DNA of 64,000 nt, from contig VYZI01000033.1 in the NCBI GenBank assembly GCA_013397695.1, forward strand, positions 2,173,776 to 2,237,775. Direction: 5' to 3'. This DNA comes from Centropus unirufus. Taxonomy: Eukaryota; Chordata; Aves; Cuculiformes; Centropidae. The number at the start of each line of letters is the position of its first letter. Within the stretch, counting starts at the first letter, position 1. Positions 1-12,378 of this stretch are shown here, piece by piece. Both the position numbers and the translations under genes were made by a program. Under the pieces are notes generated by a model that was not told the origin of the DNA, did no database searches, and saw only the letters and a program-made list of their open reading frames with translations.

Positions 1-2841
1 CTAGAAGTTTTCCCAAAATGTGCAGAAAAATCAGTTCTGCAGTCGCATCCAGGCCAATAGTGCAGTCAGAGGAAACTTTCAAAGACGTACAGCACTGTGT
101 TGATAGATAATTGGATATTCAGAATCACTACACATTATTATTATTACATGGTTCTCTGCCTGAATCATTAATTAAGAAACTTTGGAGAAAAAAACTCCCT
201 TTGATTTGAGCATGTGATATTCAGTAAATGAACTGCAAACTCCCAAACTCTACCATTCACACCTGGTTTTACCTATTTCGCTTTTGCAATAGCAACTGTT
301 CTACCTTAAAGAACATTTGCACTAACTTGGATTTCCATCACACTGTTGCAAACTCTGTCAAGACTTTGACGTTATTCATTTGCATAATCCATTTTCAAGT
401 GGTAACATTGTACCAATGATAACAAGCTTATTCCTTAGTCTGCACACTCTACCCTTCTTTCTGGGCATGTCAAAACACAGATCAGCATGAAATAAAGAGC
501 AAACAGAGATATCCATGGCTAGACTGCTGAACTAGTATTCTTTTTCCCTCAGTCGTATCCTGTTTTGGTAATATGGAATTTTCTTCCTAGTTCAGAGTAA
601 TATGCAAAATTTCTGTATAGTTTTCTGCTGCAAGTAGGTGAAGAATGGTCTGGTAATGCACGCTATCATTGAATAGGTTTTTTCATCTGCTGTACATTCT
701 CTTAATCTTTTTTCTGTGCATTTAGCCCATCAGGAGTTACTGGCAAAATACATGAAGCAGAGAAGTATGGTAGTTACAATTGTAATGATGAAAAATATAT
801 GCAAGTTTTCATTTTTTCAATCTCAGACTTTGAAACTTCATAAAATCCACTTTTCTTTCCCTTTCAGAGGTGTAATGAAAAGCAAACCCTCCAAAGGAAG
901 CAAAAACATTATATGAAGAAAATCTTGATCAAAACGTTGATTTTCTATTAAAAAAAATAGCTTCTAATGAAATCTTTCAACATGTCTCAACTTTTTTTAG
1001 ATGCTAAGTATAGAAAGGACACTGTGGCATTTTACAAGAAAAATAAATGAGAGACAGATTTGTTATCAAAACCTCAACATTTTTAATCCAGATGTTTTTA
1101 ATTCAGTCATAACAACAAGCAAGAGAAAAATGGGGAAGAGAACAGATAGGTTTAAATCAGTAAGAGCCCATGGATCTTCTAGAAAATAAGATGAAAATAA
1201 TTTAAATTAGATGGGATCAGTACTCTGGTGGAAATATAAAGAGAGATATACAGTAAGTTAAATATCCAGTTCCACATGAATGTTTGTAACATTCACAAAA
1301 ATGGGGAACATTAATTAAAGAATGATACCACCTGAATAACCTTATACTTTGTTCAGACTTAAGTATTCCATTCTACTCTAGGCATTAAAAAAATTCCTAA
1401 GATGACAGGGAGTATAGCCCTAGCACCTTATAGAATATAACCTTAAGAAGACAGAGGTTGTTTTAACACAAATGTTTAGCTCAAAGTTTTCCATGGAAGC
1501 AGTTTTAGAGGAAGAGTCTATTGAGGCATATTACTGAAGCACAGTATCAGGAATAAATAATAATCCTATGCAGAAATCCAGGTATAGCTGTGTTATTACA
1601 AAATCATATAAACAATTGTTGCAATTTATTTTTATTTCTTTTAATCATCACCGTTTTCTGCCTATGTTGCAAAATAAACTACTTATTGAGTCTCTCTCAC
1701 TGCCAATGTAAATTTTTAGGTCACTCTGTATGTTGGATTTAGCTTTTCCAACATCCTGCCCAAAGCAAACTAGAGCCATGCAGTCAATTTTGAAAAAAGC
1801 AGAGAATAGAATTGGCATATATAATTATTTCTGTAGGTAGTCCAATATAGGAAGCTCACCATAGTCGTTTGGATATGGCTTTCCAAATATCATTGGCTGT
1901 TCAGTACTATTTTCAGAGCCAAACCAGGGGCATTCTTGGCTCCAGTGAAATTTGTACTAGCCCAGCACATCCCAGACTTCACTTCCCTCAACACTGAGTT
2001 TTCTTTGTAAACGAAGAAAACAGGATATCTGCAAATATAAAAAAAAAATACAGCATTTTCTGGTTAGCTTGATGTTTATATATAATTTCTTTATTAATTC
2101 AACAATGTGTTTACCTATTTTTCATATTTAGGTAAGAACAGAAATCAATTAAGTCTCTTGCCCAAAAGAAGAGTTTACTGGGTATACACAAAAATTATGA
2201 TCCCTGTGAGCTTGCCTTATAAAGGAATCGCTTTATAAAGTTTCCAAGAGGCAAGTTTCTTAAAATGAATCATAATTATACATGTACTTTGTAGATATAC
2301 ATGAGAAAACTGAGGGAATTTTCTGCAGATATTACAGCAAAGCTGTTGCATCTCTCTGAGAACAAAGATTTAGTTAAATTATACAAGTCTTATAAATATA
2401 TTTCCCAGAACCAAGTACTGTCATGCTTCTTATAATTAAGTGAAATATGGATCTGTGATAACACTGTGATTTTGCTATGTTCTACAGTAGATTATTCCTA
2501 CCACAGAATTGGACATGAATATACAAAGTAGAATTATTAAATCAGGCTACTAATAAATAAGAATGTCCTAAAGATGAGAACTTTTCCTTGAAAAAGGATC
2601 GTCTTAAATGACCATCTTTTTATGGGATGAATAGTAATACAGAACAACCTACCTACCAAATGATTACATCTAATTAACACTTTTCCAGCCTGAGAAATTT
2701 TTCTTAAGGTGTATAATATTACTAGCACACTCAGTGTTAACAGGGAATGAGCATTTACTACGCTTCCTGTTACAAGAAACAAAATATAGAAGTAGCTAGG
2801 CTTAAGCCTTCCAAGACACAAGAATACTCTGTTTTTATTGA
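1..2841. other. Unique AT-rich non-coding DNA
   Basis: I see no gene, RNA gene or recognisable mobile element here. There is a very short ATT repeat near 135-146 and A/T homopolymers up to about 9 bases. Open frames on both strands are below 120 codons, lack codon-like composition and match no family I know. Confidence 0.6.
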
Positions 2842-2865
2842 CTAAGATGTCTAAGAGCATCTTAG
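2842..2865. repeat. Short inverted repeat, 8-bp stem
   Basis: The arms CTAAGATG and CATCTTAG are exact reverse complements separated by 8 bases. The structure lies at the left edge of the first copy of the diverged duplication. The second copy does not keep the left arm, so the hairpin is either newer than the duplication or was lost from copy 2. Confidence 0.45.
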
Positions 2866-3161
2866 ATATAATAGGATAAACCAATTATGCTACAATTGCT
2901 CTGACCTTGCAGTCCAAACAAGGTGTTTAAACGAGAAGTTAGTGTGACTTTCCAAAATACTAACAAGAGTATCTATGGCCACACACATTGTTTAACCTGT
3001 TTTAATCAAATCTAGTAGACTTGGACAAGTTTTCAGTTGTAACCTCTACAGGACGAAAAACTGTTTACTACAGAACGTCTTAGACACAAGAGGATAAACT
3101 AATTATGTTGCGATGGGTCTCATCCTGCAGTTCAAATAAAGGTCAGACAGCAGTGTTTAAC
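2859..3161 (+). repeat. Diverged direct duplication, two copies about 217 bp apart
   Basis: Copy 1 (2859-2932) and copy 2 (3076-3161) share a run of matching blocks in the same order: CTTAGA, AGGATAAAC, AATTATG, CTGCAGT/TTGCAGT followed by CCAAA/TCAAA, then GTGTTTAA. Most differences are transitions. Copy 2 carries about 10-12 extra bases before the last block. Identity over the aligned part looks about 70-75% by eye. It could be an old tandem duplication, or two insertions of an old unnamed repeat. The 140 bases between the copies show no clear relation to either flank. Confidence 0.55.
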
Positions 3162-5539
3162 TTCCATTTATTGGATTTTCCCCCAGCCTCCAACCTTTGT
3201 TTAGGTAATTATTAAGTGTACATAGATAGAATTCTATCAAGACTGTTGCATTTTAGAATCCATCTAATTTAATCCATTACTATTTTTTTATTTTTTATTT
3301 TTTCTCCTTGGAAATCCAGTAAAAAAAGAAACCAAAATAAATCTCCTGGATATAACACACTTCCAAAGAGCACTGCCTACTTGTCAGCTTGTCTAGTTTT
3401 ATGTTTCTGCTACATTGGAGGAACCTGTAAAGAGTGCAGCTTGTGGATTGAAACTGTCATGGTTTTTCTAGTAGTCCTGCAGGTTTCCAGAAAGAAAGGT
3501 TTTTAAGCTAATTTGTCGAGTTCATCATTTTTAGGGGCCAAAATTCAGATAAAAATGAAAAGCATCCCCTGTTGGCATATCAATGGATTTATCTACAATA
3601 TGAATAATGAAATATTTGTATTCCGATATAGCAATTTTTTGCTATTGTGCTGTAAGCCACTTGTATCTAGCTAGAAGGAACCTCATTCTGTGAGGATTCC
3701 TGTCTAAGTAAATGCAAGATTTTGGCTGTAAACAAAGGAGGTACAGAGATGGTTCATTAGAATGCAACTGGTAGAATTAGAATCAAGGTGTTCGATTACA
3801 AAAGTTCATATTCAGTTTAGTATTAATGGAACCACAAAATAAAACTCACTCCATTGGTTCCAAATGATGTCTTCATATATAACATATTGCTGTGAATAAT
3901 GCATCACGATGAAAATGACTGTCTGTTTTAAACCATCTCCTACTAATTTCATGAAATACAATATTGCCAGGATCCAAACCCACAAAGTTTGGACAAGAAA
4001 ATTCTTTGCTTTTTATTTCATCACCTAAATGCCTAAATCACCTAAATTCATGCCTACATAGTAATGCTGCAAGGTGCTGCCCTCCAGGCTACAAAGACAC
4101 AAAATTTGCTACAGGAACTATAAATCTCTCCTGAATGTCCTGAAAACTAATATCCTATATTGCTTGTTCCAATTAGCTCTCTGCTTTTCATTAAGCACAT
4201 CATTTAATTAAAAATATATTTGGTATACAAATCAGAGTTTTCTGAGAAAGACTCTCAGGTGGCTGAACAGTAAGCCAGCTAACCTTGTACTCAAGCAGAG
4301 AGATTTCTAGGAACTGTTTGGCATAAAAAAATTAAATCAATTGAGTACAAGCCCAGTTACAACTGTTAAAGTCTGGATTCAGAACATATATGTAAGCACA
4401 GGAACTTGAAACCAGTCAAGGACACTTGAATAAAGTCAGTCCCTACTCTCTTTGCCTCCAGTGGCCACGCAGATAATTTTACACTGGAAATAATGCCTTT
4501 ACAGACAGTTTACCCCCCTATTTCTTTACACCTTTGCCAAAAATATTTCTACTACATTGTCCTATGCACTACAGCAGAGCCCAGGAACCTTGACAGCAAG
4601 CAGAGCAGCTTCAACCAAGCCTGACTAGGACCGATCTTGTTCCTAAGAGTACATGTGCACAGAAAACAAGTCTTTAAATGTAGCATTAAAGTTTTTCATT
4701 TAAGCAGTTTGGATTTTAAAAATCCCTTATACTTAACCTGCTTGTAAATAGTTCTGTCTGATAATAGCAGCCTTACAATGGATAAATGCTAATGTGACAT
4801 TATTTCTGCATGTATTGACAAATTATGAGAGATTGATATTAAAAAGGGACATTATTTATTTTGAGAACTGGCCAGAGAACAGAAGGGGGGGGTGTTTAAG
4901 TTTTTGGGAAAACCGTTACGGTTTAGTCTGTTTCCATGCACAATTTGGAAAAGAGGGGAATGGAGAGCGCTATATTGCCCTTAACAACACATCAGACAGT
5001 AATAAGTCAGCAAATTTGCCTAAAGCAGTTTGCTTTAGAAATATGTTAGAACAACTGCAATTGAAGATCAAATCAGATCTACAAACCAGTCTCACATAAC
5101 GTGCTTGAAATGCTCTTTCAGAGTAAATAATATGTTTAGAAGGAGGATTCTTAAAGCCTTACGAACATGCAAGGTTTGGCCACATAATAAACGACAGTAC
5201 CTAAACAGGCCTGTGACCAGGACAAATCTTCTCTTTAGCCATTATGGCTCACAATGAATATTCTCCTCCAAATTAAGACCTCTGATACAGAAATTACTGC
5301 ACTGCATATGTTCTTAAACCAGAGTTCAGGTTGCAAGGCAGAGGTGTAGCATGAGAGGAGATAACTACTTCCTCCTATTAGAAACAATGGACTCACGTTT
5401 GTTTTGGCAGCCATTAATATAGTGGCTACATACCAAGAGAGAGCAAGCAATACCACCTAGGCAGAAAAAGATTGGTTCCCACTATATGACCCATGCAAAC
5501 AGTTTAATCTGTCCATTTTTACAGGAATGGGCTTACAAA
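3162..5539. other. Unique AT-rich non-coding DNA
   Basis: No gene or mobile element was recognised. The longest open frame (4794-5099 +, 101 codons) is within chance expectation at this base composition. Short local repetition of CACCTAAAT-like words occurs near 4022-4050. Confidence 0.6.
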
Positions 5540-5609
5540 TGCAGGGGTATTGAAACTAGATGATCTTTAAGGTCCTTTCCAACCAAAACCATTCTACGAT
5601 TCTGTGAAT
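5540..5609 (+). mobile_element. CR1 LINE, 3' tail fragment
   Basis: The bases GAAACTAGATGATCTTTAAG, then GGTCCTTTCCAACC and ATTCTACGATTCTGTG reproduce the conserved 3' end of avian CR1 elements: the 'aactagatgatctttaaggtcccttccaacc' block and a degraded octamer tail. Only about 70 bases remain, typical of heavily 5'-truncated CR1 copies. The orientation is plus. No coding part is retained. Confidence 0.85.
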
Positions 5610-5615
5610 GTAACT

Positions 5616-8600
5616 TTAATAACAGTTTGAGAAACTATGCCAAAAATGAAGGATGCTCAGCATCATGATAAAAATTAACCAGCCCTGTATATAGATATAT
5701 TACATAAATGGAAGTTCACTGGCTGATTTCCAGAAAATGAAGAGGTGATTGCAAAGAAAAAAAATTCAAGAGGACAAACGCAAGACAACATGTGTAGAAA
5801 TTTCAGAAGCAAAACTTGTGAGAAAAAAATTGCCAGAGGGAACTTTGTAGATGGAGAAAGGCAATGCTGAACACTATCAGAGTTAGAATTTATGACTGGC
5901 ACCCTAAGAAAATACCACCTTTTACATATTTTTAACATCCTAATTTTATAATACGACCCCTGAAGTAGCATGTATGGCCAAAGTATTTAAATTATAACCA
6001 TGAACAATACTAGTATTACAATCAGGATTTTGAAACACCTGAAACTCCTTCAACTCTTCCAAATAACACTTAATGATAAAACCACGTGTAGCTATTTCTG
6101 TTACATTACTGCAACACCTTGATTAGTTCCAGTTGAATTAATGTAATCCAAATAGAAAACAAGCCTACCATTTCAACTCAGAGAGGGGGTTGATTTGATT
6201 AAGGAATTTCTTCATGTTCCTGCAGAGGATTTAAAACAAAACAATAGAATACCCAAATATTTCAATTCCAATCTCTTCAGCAGATCCAAATATTTCTGAT
6301 AACTTCTATTATTTCCAGTACTTGAAATGCACTAACATCCACTCTTTGACTTTCAAGTTGCCTATCAGAAGGGCAGAAGTTTTCCCCCTCACCTCCTGGA
6401 GTTCTCCTGTGTGAGTCTGGCAGATTACATGTTTGATGAGATGTTTTAATAGCCACTTATGCAATAGAATAGCCATTTTGGGTAGACAACAGATTCTGAC
6501 AAAGATGCCAGCCCTAGATATTGTCACTGATGTAAAATAGGATCTGATGGCAAAAGGTATTACCCTTTGGTCTCTCCATAGCTTGCATTATTAAACTATT
6601 CCTCAAAAGTTAGGAATTCATGAGCAACTTTAACTAGCCTTGAGAATCAACTACAATGACAGATGGTTTACAGAAAAAGTCTGTGATCCCAGAATTAAAT
6701 GGACAAGGCAGAAATAAATAGGACATTAGTTATAACTGAGACTTTGGAATTCTTAGAAGTTCTTCCCATATCCTTAAACATAATTAAGAAAAAATTCTTT
6801 GGCTAGGTAAATAACAAGTCCTGTAAAGTCAGGCATGGAAAATGAACAATACAGACTTCAGAAATGTGAAAAACCCTTACAACATCAATATTTGGTTTAG
6901 ATTTCTTAAAAATTTTCTGCATACACTGGGAGTTGTTTATACTTGAAATACTTAATGTTTTAACTATATTAAAAAGAAAAAAAATCACTTTCAGAGACAT
7001 TGATTCTACAGAAGGGTAAATAATCACCTTAACTATCAATCACACAGTTTAAACAAACAGATGTCTCAGAAGTAGTAATGGTTTTAAGAGTCCAGGATTC
7101 ATAGTTTTGCAAGAAGTAGCAGAAAAGGGATATAAGACTTGCAGTTGAATTCTACAGAGTCTGAATTAGAAAGGAAGCTTCTCAGGGTTTGGAGACTTCT
7201 TTTTTTTTTTGTCTACAAAAGATCTATTCTGAGATCTTCCATCTCTGCATGCACATCCCCTTGAAGGATATGCTGACATTTGTATGCATAATGAATTTGT
7301 ACAAAAACTAATACTCACTGGTCTTGGAACTTCAGCATAAAAGATGCTCTGAACGTGCAAATTACTGTTAATTAAGAAAAAAAATTGAAATGTATTCAAG
7401 TCACTTAGCTTCTGTACCCTGATAACATTTCGGGAGAGGAACTTTACAAAGAAAATAACTTAAAATCTAGTAGTACTTTTATCTTCTCTGTAATTTAATG
7501 ATCACAACTAAATATCAGATAATAATCAAATTTCATCACATCTACTAATTTTTGCTAGGAGAGAATACTAAGAATCCGTATCCTGGATTTCAGGTTCTTC
7601 CTGTTCTCCATTTACGACATCTCATTTTTTTACTGTTACTAGAACCATTTTCCACAATGTTTGGCAAACAGATGAATTCTCATGTAACTCTCAACCACAC
7701 ACACCTTGGGAATCAGAGCTATACTTCTGTGGCAGCTCACTGATGTGGTATTTATTCTAAGAGTTAAATCCGAGCAAAATTACTTTCCAGGAACACTTCA
7801 GGAAATCCCTATCCCAGCTTGCTATAACAGGCCAAACCCTGTCTCAGAAAATGAACGTTACTGATACTTCTACATACTTCTGTGAAGAAGTTTTAAAATA
7901 TTTCTGCATTTTACAAAATTACTGCACTATTTTACTCTCTCAGTACCCGAGAAGTTAAGAAAAATCAGGTTTTTATCTACTTATTATTCTAAGACAAGTA
8001 GAAAAATAAATGGCAATTGCTTTTCTCTTTGTCTCAACTTCTTTGTCTCTATTTTTTTCATGGTTACCCATTCCTTTCAATTAGTTACTGCCATAATGGT
8101 ATGGCTATTGATGAATCCAAAGCTACCACTGTTAGAATTCTAGACTAGAAAGAAACTCAAAGAACCCATCTAAGGCTACTCTTTCACATAAGCAGAATGT
8201 TAATCCATCCCTCACATGTTAGTTTAGTCCTAATCTTTTCTGTTTAAGTCTTTCCCACAGTTTATTTTTTCCAGTGTGTTCATCACTGAAGTCAATCTCA
8301 GGACTCTCGCCAAGTAGACTATATTTCTTAAAATACAATTTTCAGCTGAGGGTTTATAATCACCACCAGAAAAGGTGTCACAATTAGTTTCTCATCTTAC
8401 ATAAGGTAGTTTTCAATTCTTCCATTGAGTATTTTTTACGTCTTAACACCTACATATGCCCCAGATCATCTTTTCAGTATTTTTCATACTACTATTATTA
8501 CTGGGAGAGTTATTCTGTATCTCCCATTTCTTCTTTTCTATTCTCTCTCAGTCTAAGTGGAAATCTTTGCCTGTACTTCAGCTTCATCTTCTGATTTCAG

Positions 8601-8839
8601 ATCACCACTCTCATTTGTCTAGACAATTTTCATTCTGTCTTCCCAATGGCTTCTTCCCAGTTCATTCATCCTAAAGAATTAATGAAATTGGCAGAGTTCT
8701 GAATGCATCCAGGTGCTACCTCACCTAACATTTTCTCCTGGGTTAATATCTTAATCACTAAAAGCTATGTCAGGGTCCATTTTTTTCTAATCAAATGTGC
8801 ACCACCATCCACATTTCCTTAATTTGATTAGGAATAGGA
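5616..8839. other. Unique non-coding DNA with a pyrimidine-rich stretch
   Basis: No gene or mobile element was recognised. A run of 11 T lies at 7200-7210. From about 8450 to 8700 the plus strand is pyrimidine-rich (many CTT/TCT words), which accounts for the leucine/serine-rich open frame there. Frames at 5675-5971 (-) and 7166-7399 (-) look like chance. Confidence 0.55.
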
Positions 8840-9166
8840 ATCAGGAAGGAAGAGAAGCGGGCACTGATGTCTTCTCCCTCGTGACCAACAACAGGACCCA
8901 AGGGAGTGGAAGGAAGATGTGCCCAGGGAGGTTTAGGTTGAACACCAGGAAAAGGTTCTTCACACAGAGGGTGGTGGAGCACTGGAACAGACTACCCAGG
9001 GAAGTAGTCATGGCACCAAGCTGGATAATATTCAAGAAGCATTTGGACAACACCCTAAGACACATGGTGTGAATGTTGGAGGCGTCCCTATGAAGGGTTA
9101 GGAGTTGGACTCAATGATCCTTGTGATTCCCTTTCAACTCAGGTCATTCTATGAGTCTATGATTCA
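8840..9166 (+). mobile_element. CR1 LINE, 3'-end copy with the end of ORF2 and tail
   Basis: This is a 5'-truncated CR1 on the plus strand. The frame starting at 8797 runs through the typical C-terminal end of CR1 ORF2, with readable residues such as GRFRLNTRKRFFTQRVVEHW followed by NRLPREVV, and ends at a stop at 9070-9072. Then come the 3' UTR block (GGAGTTGGACTCAATGATCC, TTTCAACTCAGG) and the tail ATTCTATGAGTCTATGATTC. The reading frame is preserved for about 75 codons, so the copy is moderately young, but it lacks the endonuclease and reverse-transcriptase domains and cannot move by itself. The exact 5' break is uncertain by some tens of bases. Confidence 0.93.
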
Positions 9167-10559
9167 TTGTCAACTATTTTAAATATTAGTATCCTCCAAA
9201 TATTTTTTTTCTTTCCTGTGTGTTTTTGCAAATCATAATTTCCCTGACTTGTCTTCTTTCCTTATTTCTTTCCCCACATTCCATGCGGCTACTTCTTTGA
9301 GGGGAAAAAAAATAAAAAATACTTTGACTTCATATGGTTCCTCCACAATAACTCAGAGATCGTTTCACATACAGAGCTCCTAGTAACAAGTTAAAAGCTC
9401 TTTCTTCTGGCCTTAATGAAGTTAAGTGGTAGAAGTTAAATACAATCTCTCATTTAGCCTTTTTTTGTTAAGGCCATAATGAAAACAAAATTCAGATGCT
9501 TTGACAGTCTTATAGATTCTCTTCATATACCTATACTGTCTTTCCTTCCTTCAAGAAATGCTTCAAGTTGTGAAACCTACTCTAATTTTTGTTGTTGTTT
9601 ACACTACAAATTTGGACTACTATGTTCATATGCCAATCCTGGTGACTTTTGTGTAACTGCTATTGTAATGTCCCTATAATTCACAAAATATTTTCACATA
9701 ATTGGGTTTATTGCTTGTCTTCTACATTAGTTGGTACAATAAACAAAATATTCAAACAGTTCTACAACACTTCCAGCTACTAAAGGATCCAGAGTTAACA
9801 GTCTATCCTTCTTTTCCTACTGTCACGTATTACTTTAACCAAGTCGAAAATATTCACCTCATGAACAAAATACTAATCTAATGTCTGAAGGAGTATAATC
9901 TCTGCGCTTGCACAAGGAGTACCTTCCATTAATAGGGCCACCTACCAGTCCAGCTACTTTTAAAACACATCCCTTTATCTCATCAACTGAGGTTACAGTG
10001 GAATGTTTACAGCCTTCCCAAAGCTACTTTGCTACAGAATGGACTTTGGAAACAGGGAAATAAACACAATGAACGAGAACCTTTTAGGAGAAAGAAAATC
10101 TGACAATGCTATAAAAAAGGAAGTTTTCTTTTGTAGAGAAGATTTGGAACCATTTTGTGCATTTATAAACTCTGACTGCTTCTCTTGAAGCTGTTTATAT
10201 ATTAGCCCTTAGAGGATATCTAAAGTTTAAATTATCAGTGCTTTACACAACTGTGACAAATGTTTGTATTTAGCAATAAACTGTTATACTAGCTTAAAAT
10301 CTTCTGGTGCCAAAGACAATAAGCAAAAAGTCTGAGATGTTTGCATTTCTGCGTAGGGTATGAATACTTTCTGTATGAGATAAAGAATTTTGCATTCTGA
10401 ACTCTGGCAAAGCATCAAACCTTCAGCAAGTAATTTTTATCATGTTTTCATTTGACAGAAATATGAATCTATGTATATGCTCTTTTCTTAAACTCCACCC
10501 ACCTCAGTCTCCGACTTGCATGTAAACAGCCATGAGGTATCATAAGCCTTTTTTTAAAG
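9167..10559. other. Unique AT-rich non-coding DNA
   Basis: No gene or mobile element was recognised. 9180-9310 continues as T-rich sequence after the CR1 tail. Open frames (for example 9479-9679 +) are short and show no family resemblance. Confidence 0.55.
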
Positions 10560-11880
10560 TAAGTGACAATTTGAGACCAGTAAGTCTGACGTTGGACAGA
10601 GAGATAATATTTAGGCTCATATTAGTATTAGAGAGCATATAGAGATAAATTACAATGTCCTCTAGTTCTCTCTATTCAGAGAAAAGCTTCCACTGTTTCC
10701 ATGAAGAGAATGCCTGTCTTGCAAACCTACTGAAGTTGACTGCAAGGCAATAAAATGAAGAGTTCAATAATTTTCATTTAAGGATTGCACCATAAACTTC
10801 GATTTCCAGAAGACATATAACAAGATCTCCTTCAACATCTTTTAAAGAAAGTGAACAGTCCAGGTGTAAGATTAATAGTGCAACATTGACTAAAGACAAG
10901 AAATAGCACAGAAGAAATAGTCAGAGGTCCGTGTCGTAGGAAGCATGCTGCTCAGCACATTCATAACTGACCTGGGGACAAAGCAATGTTATGGCCAAAT
11001 ATGCCGACAAAACAAAGGTATTTAAATAAGTTAAGGGGCAAAAGCAAACTTGAGTAAATGCAGAACAAGTTTAGAATACTAAGCGTCTGGACAGTAAAAT
11101 CACACCAGAAGAGTAAATAAGTGTTCTGCATGGAATAAAACAACGCACAGACTCATTCATTCATTAGACAAGTTCCAGAACTTCGGGTTTACAGTAGATA
11201 TTTTGATATAAAGATCGTTATTGATGCTTTCAGCATCAGCCTAAACATAAAATGAAACATTATAGGAAATTTAGAAAATCATAGAAAGGAATAGAGGAAA
11301 TATTTCATGGTATAGTATAAAGCTACAGTTTTCCCACAAGTGGCATGATGTGAGTAGTTCTGGTTAGATTTCAAAATACCTTACAACTGGAGAAATTTCA
11401 AAGAAGGGCAATAAGATTGAAATTGGCTCCACAGAGAAGAGAAAAGCAAAAAAGTAGGTTGGCTTTCTGCAGCCTAACAGATAACTAACAAAGAGATGCA
11501 ATACAGGTCGACAAAATCTTGATTGTTATGGAAAGGTAAAAAAACCCACCTGCTTCTGGTCCAATATCTAGATTATGGTGTCAAATGAAGACTAAAAGGA
11601 AAGACTAAATAAAAGACTAAAGGCTACTGTGTGCACAAAAAAATTTACATAGATTAGGATGTGCTGCACAGTTTCATGAGAAATAACCTGGATTTACTAA
11701 ATAAACAGATCAGGTTCAGATAAAAAAACAATCTAGAAAGGAGGTGAAAATTGGAGGCTGAAAAACCACTTTAGAAAGAAATATTATACGCTTGCCTTGT
11801 CCTTACTTTTCATTTGGCATTCATTTCTAGCAACTGTGGGATACAAAGAACTGGGACACACGGCTCTGGTCTGAATGAAT
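10560..11880 (+). mobile_element. Ancient, decayed CR1/L3-like LINE
   Basis: Ordered blocks across 1.3 kb match the reverse-transcriptase part and 3' end of old CR1/L3-type LINEs. ACCAGTAAGTCTGAC (about 10577) matches the RT 'rPvSLTS' block. GATTTCCAGAAGACATATAA (10801) reads DFQKTYN, like the DFxKAFD motif. CTGCTCAGCACATTCATAAC (10948) reads LLSTFIT, like LLFxIFIND. TATGCCGACAAAACAAAG (11000) reads YADKTK, a damaged FADDTK active site. Further on come AGTTCTGGTTAGATTTC (11356), AAGAAGGGCAATAAGATTGA (11401), ATGCAATACAGGTCGACAAA (11497) and the end CAACTGTGGGATACAAAGAA with CTCTGGTCTGAAT (11831-11875). These occur in the order and roughly the spacing expected. The frame is full of stops and indels. 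The lack of an octamer tail and the end sequence point to an older lineage than the other CR1 copies here. The 5' limit is uncertain. Confidence 0.75.
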
Positions 11881-12085
11881 ATGTCTTGATGTTGCATGGA
11901 TAAACTTAAGAATTACTTATACTACAGCTGAACCATATCTTCACATGTCATATCCGGACAAAGACTGAGCAGAGGCACCAGCAGAGGACTAATTAGTCTA
12001 AAAGCATCAAATATCTTTGCTTTGATACTTAAGCAAGTTTGTTATAGCTAAATACCTGTTATATTGACAGATGAACAGACATATG
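11881..12085. other. Unique DNA between the old LINE and the solo LTR
   Basis: About 200 bases with no recognised feature. They separate the old LINE end from the LTR boundary. Confidence 0.5.
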
Positions 12086-12195
12086 TATCATAGTTTGACC
12101 CCACCCAGCACACATCTGCTTGCTCTCTCCTTCCAGTGGGATAGAAAGATTCAGAGAAATAAGAGTGGGAAAACTCTTGGGCTAAGAAAAAACTG

Positions 12196-12201
12196 TTTAA
12201 T
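12196..12201 (-). terminator. Polyadenylation signal of the LTR (ATTAAA)
   Basis: ATTAAA on the minus strand lies about 110 bases inside the downstream (U5) edge of the LTR, downstream of the TATA-like box in LTR orientation. This is the expected order promoter, then poly(A) signal, then U5. Whether it still works is unknown. Confidence 0.4.
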
Positions 12202-12368
12202 AGCTTAACAGGTAAAGCAAAAGATGCATACACAAGCAAGGCAAGAAATTATTTCCAATCAGGAAGCAGGTGTTCAGCCATGTACAGGATGGGGATGGGA
12301 CTCCATAGTGAGGAATTGCTACTTGGGACGACAAGAAAAACGTCCCCTCTTTCCTCATTCTTCCCCCA

Positions 12369-12378
12369 GCTTTTTATG
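12369..12378 (-). promoter_or_regulatory. TATA-like box of the LTR promoter
   Basis: The minus strand reads CATAAAAAGC followed by TGGGGGAAG, at the place where related LTRs carry a CATATAAAGC-type TATA box. The T-to-A change in this copy weakens it. It fixes the LTR orientation. Confidence 0.4.

Noticed and set aside
2537..2884. 115-codon minus-strand frame with hydrophobic segments
   Set aside because: It overlaps the duplicated segment and AT-rich DNA. No family resemblance.
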